From Micromussa lordhowensis (taxonomy: Eukaryota > Cnidaria > Anthozoa > Scleractinia > Lobophylliidae), in NCBI GenBank assembly GCA_964020085.1, contig OZ026595.1, positions 4,724,117 through 4,788,116 of the forward strand: a stretch of 64,000 nucleotides of DNA, in the 5' to 3' direction. The position numbers and the translations under genes were made by a program. The notes under the pieces were generated by a model. It made no database searches. It was given only the letters and a program-made list of their open reading frames with translations, and was not told the DNA's origin. The first letter of the stretch is position 1. Each line of letters begins with the position of its first letter. Below are positions 62,701-64,000 of the stretch, in pieces.

Positions 62701-62816
62701 TGTGCAAAGTTAATGGCAGTAGGCATGGCAAACAACTTGGATGAAGTTTGGATTTCAACTGCACCAGTCCTACAAATCGTCTATTTCAAGCAGTACTTTC
62801 CAAACCTCTTTAGATG
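56792..62816 (+). CDS. DHRS7: DHRS7-like short-chain dehydrogenase/reductase, copy 2 (last exon not found)
   Basis: Exons 56792-57062, 58074-58198, 59538-59730, 61443-61489, 61838-61957 and 62647-62816 have the same phases as copy 1, and the same lengths apart from an exon 1 that is three bases shorter. They give 308 codons plus two bases. The anchor, [12 protein letters not shown], Ser-191, YCASK (Tyr-204, Lys-208), LPGPVKSNI and [11 protein letters not shown] are intact. NNAG is the canonical form, unlike NNGG in copy 1. Intron 5 also aligns in part with copy 1, so this is a tandem genomic duplication. The short last exon of copy 1 has no recognisable match after 62816. The nearest acceptor with a good pyrimidine tract (63529) leads to 24 unrelated codons. 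Retention of the last intron would add four codons and then stop. Confidence 0.85.
58382..58690 (-). repeat. tRNA-derived SINE, complete copy
   Basis: On the minus strand: GGTGGCCTCATGGTTAGTGC (A-box-like), GGGTTCGGGCCCTGGCC (B-box-like), TTGGGCAAGACACTTCACCC, then CCCATCCAGGGGGGAG and a CTCGCATGCAGACTTTTGAC end. Best-preserved copy in the window and the reference for the others. It lies in intron 2 of DHRS7-like copy 2. Confidence 0.85.
58938..59005 (+). repeat. SINE 3' end fragment
   Basis: GCTAAGCTCCGGCCTAATGG and CATATGCAGACTTTACC match the 3' end of the SINE at 34500-34545 in the plus orientation. Confidence 0.6.
60860..61260 (+). mobile_element. LINE reverse-transcriptase C-terminus and 3' UTR
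   Basis: The plus strand codes [20 protein letters not shown], then a [19 protein letters not shown] end at about 61100. That G-E-R-(S/A)-F-x-x-A-x-P-x-x-W-N-x-L-P pattern closes many CR1/L2-like reverse transcriptases. It is followed by AT-rich sequence with ATTTGCGCCTTATAAGC, resembling an L2-type tail. It is 5' truncated and lies in intron 3 of DHRS7-like copy 2. Confidence 0.7.
62310..62609. repeat. Repeat A upstream of copy 2 exon 6
   Basis: A foldback part (AAACACGAAAGCACGTGTTT to TTTGTGTTTGATATA) is followed by AACTAAGGAGAAAACAGAG and GATGAATAATTAATGAGTTT. The same order occurs at 62822-63120 after the exon. Period about 511 bp. Confidence 0.75.
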
Positions 62817-62821
62817 GTATG

Positions 62822-63120
62822 TGTTGTAATATATCAAACACGAGAGACAGTGTTTCATCGGGACATCCAAACACCGAGAAGGGAGTTGGAAATACGACGC
62901 GCAGCGGAGTATTTTTGATGAAATTCGAGGTGTTTAGATAGCCGATGAAACACAGTCTTGAATGTTTGATATATCTTGTCAATTGAAACAAAAACTAAGG
63001 AGGAAACGAAGAGGTAAAGTCGTCAAAATCTATGCTAATTAAGACCGGGTATCCAAACCTCCTTCACGGTTGTGATTCTCCTTGGTTTTAACTGGATGAA
63101 TTATTAATGTGTTTGAGAAG
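62822..63120. repeat. Repeat A downstream of copy 2 exon 6
   Basis: ATATCAAACACGAGAGACAG to TGTTTGATATATC forms a foldback, with CATCGGGACATCC pairing to a GCCGATG-type arm. AACTAAGGAGGAAACGAAGA and GATGAATTATTAATGTGTTT follow. A direct copy of 62310-62609, so exon 6 lies between two members of one family. Confidence 0.75.
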
Positions 63121-63628
63121 CTTAATGTAACAAGTTGTTTTTGTGATGATAGAGCGGTTTTCAATTGAGTGTCCAAAGTAATCAGGCAATTACTTTGGGT
63201 TTGATCTTGGTTTTGCTACGATTTGAGGTTGGCTGAGAAGTCTAACTTATTGGTTAGTAACTGGTTTGGTTTTGGTTTTACAACATTTGCAATATTGAAG
63301 GCCGCTCTATATTATAAGAAATGAGATACCGAAGCACACTCAATGTTATAGTGATCACAAGCTTTCCACGTGTTCACAGCGGGAGTCTATTTGTCACGTG
63401 AGCTGGGGTGGACCAAATCACGTGTCAAAAAATTCCTGGATAGGGCCGGAAGTCGATTGAGCATCGGGGACAGGCACAGAATTTCCAAGGCCTGACAAAT
63501 TCTCCTTCTATTGTTGTTTTTTTCTCCAGCTCTGACAGCCACTTTACTACCTCTTCCAACTTGTGGCCCGTGTCTCTAAGATGTTCTCGGAATGTTTCGA
63601 ACTAGGAGTGTTAGAATGTTCCTTTAAA

Positions 63629-64000
63629 GTGCTACTATGATCAGATTTTTACCCCTTGATTTTTTAGCTTAATTGCATAGAATTCTACGAAAGATTAAAA
63701 ACGCCGTTTACCGTTTACAATTATCTGCATTGGTTCAGGAGATATTTAAAGGACCCTAGTCAGCCTCTGCCATTTTCGATGACATCGAAATTATTGATAT
63801 AGCATGGTGAAGCGAATCGTTATTGTTTTACTGTAAGCTGTGTTCCAGAAGGTATGTTTAATTATCTCGAGCAGTTCTACAGTGATTTTTCTTCGTTTCG
63901 ACAGGCTTTGAATGAAATATAATAGCCAAATTCTCGCATGTAAACAAAAACAAAGGTGTGGGTGCCTAGGGCCCTTTAAGTTTGAAAAATGAGTAAAATA
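63629..64000. mobile_element. Outer MITE, interrupted copy, cut by the window edge
   Basis: AAAGTGCTACTATGATCAGA and AACGCCGTTTACCGTTTAC follow the uninterrupted copy at 33373 onward. The match breaks at 63755 and resumes at about 63977 (GTTTGAAAAATGAGTAAAATA). Confidence 0.75.
63755..63976 (+). mobile_element. piggyBac-like MITE nested in another MITE
   Basis: It begins AGGACCCTAG and ends CTAGGGCCCT; these are inverted repeats with one mismatch. TTAA stands on both sides. The empty site GATATTAAAGTTTG is seen at about 33490 in the uninterrupted copy of the outer element. TTAA duplication with short ends is the signature of piggyBac-mobilised elements. A related partial copy is at 37485-37722, and an inverted fragment is near 26570. 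Confidence 0.75.

Noticed and set aside
63534..63625. Reading frame with VSKMFSECFE as the true last exon of DHRS7 copy 2
   Set aside because: It resembles ISKKFTVE only over a few residues and is not in phase with the only good acceptor (63529).

Overview
The window is animal nuclear DNA. It is AT-rich and intron-rich, with GT-AG introns and one GC-AG intron. Three metazoan gene families are present among many snap-back MITEs, tRNA-type SINEs and broken retro- and DNA transposons. Gene sequences and repeat types fit an anthozoan cnidarian, most likely a stony coral. That placement is inferred from family resemblance, not from a search. There is no prokaryotic organisation: no operons, Shine-Dalgarno sites or CRISPR.

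Layout. 1-1.2 kb: a LINE reverse-transcriptase remnant joined to a degenerate Crypton-like (DUF3504) gene. 2.2-5.4 kb: a decayed hAT transposon inserted into a SINE, which it splits in two. 5.45-6.42 kb: a non-autonomous element with about 130-bp inverted ends. 6.4-11.3 kb: non-coding, holding the HHEX upstream region. 11.27-13.33 kb: a complete two-exon HHEX homeobox gene with TATA box, Groucho-binding (eh1) motif, homeodomain and poly(A) signal. 13.4-28.3 kb: no recognisable gene, only MITEs, one SINE and perfect palindromes. 28.36-40.67 kb: a GPAT3/4-type glycerol-3-phosphate acyltransferase (+). Thirteen exons are found, but the one coding acyltransferase block II is absent. 44.84-48.78 kb: a complete seven-exon DHRS7-like short-chain dehydrogenase (+). 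49.5-56.5 kb: a dense MITE cluster with a possible orphan membrane-anchor exon. 56.79-62.82 kb: a second, tandem DHRS7-like copy (+) with six exons found and no recognisable last exon. The window ends inside a MITE that carries another MITE.

The genes do not form a pathway. HHEX is a transcriptional repressor. The acyltransferase makes lysophosphatidic acid at the ER and the DHRS7-like enzymes are ER-type NADP(H) oxidoreductases, so the last two share a compartment by family knowledge only. I found no convincing new biological system. The most useful observations are the missing acyltransferase exon, the DHRS7 tandem duplication with a lost or replaced last exon and repeat-flanked exon 6, the hAT insertion that splits a SINE, and a MITE-in-MITE insertion whose empty site is also in the window.
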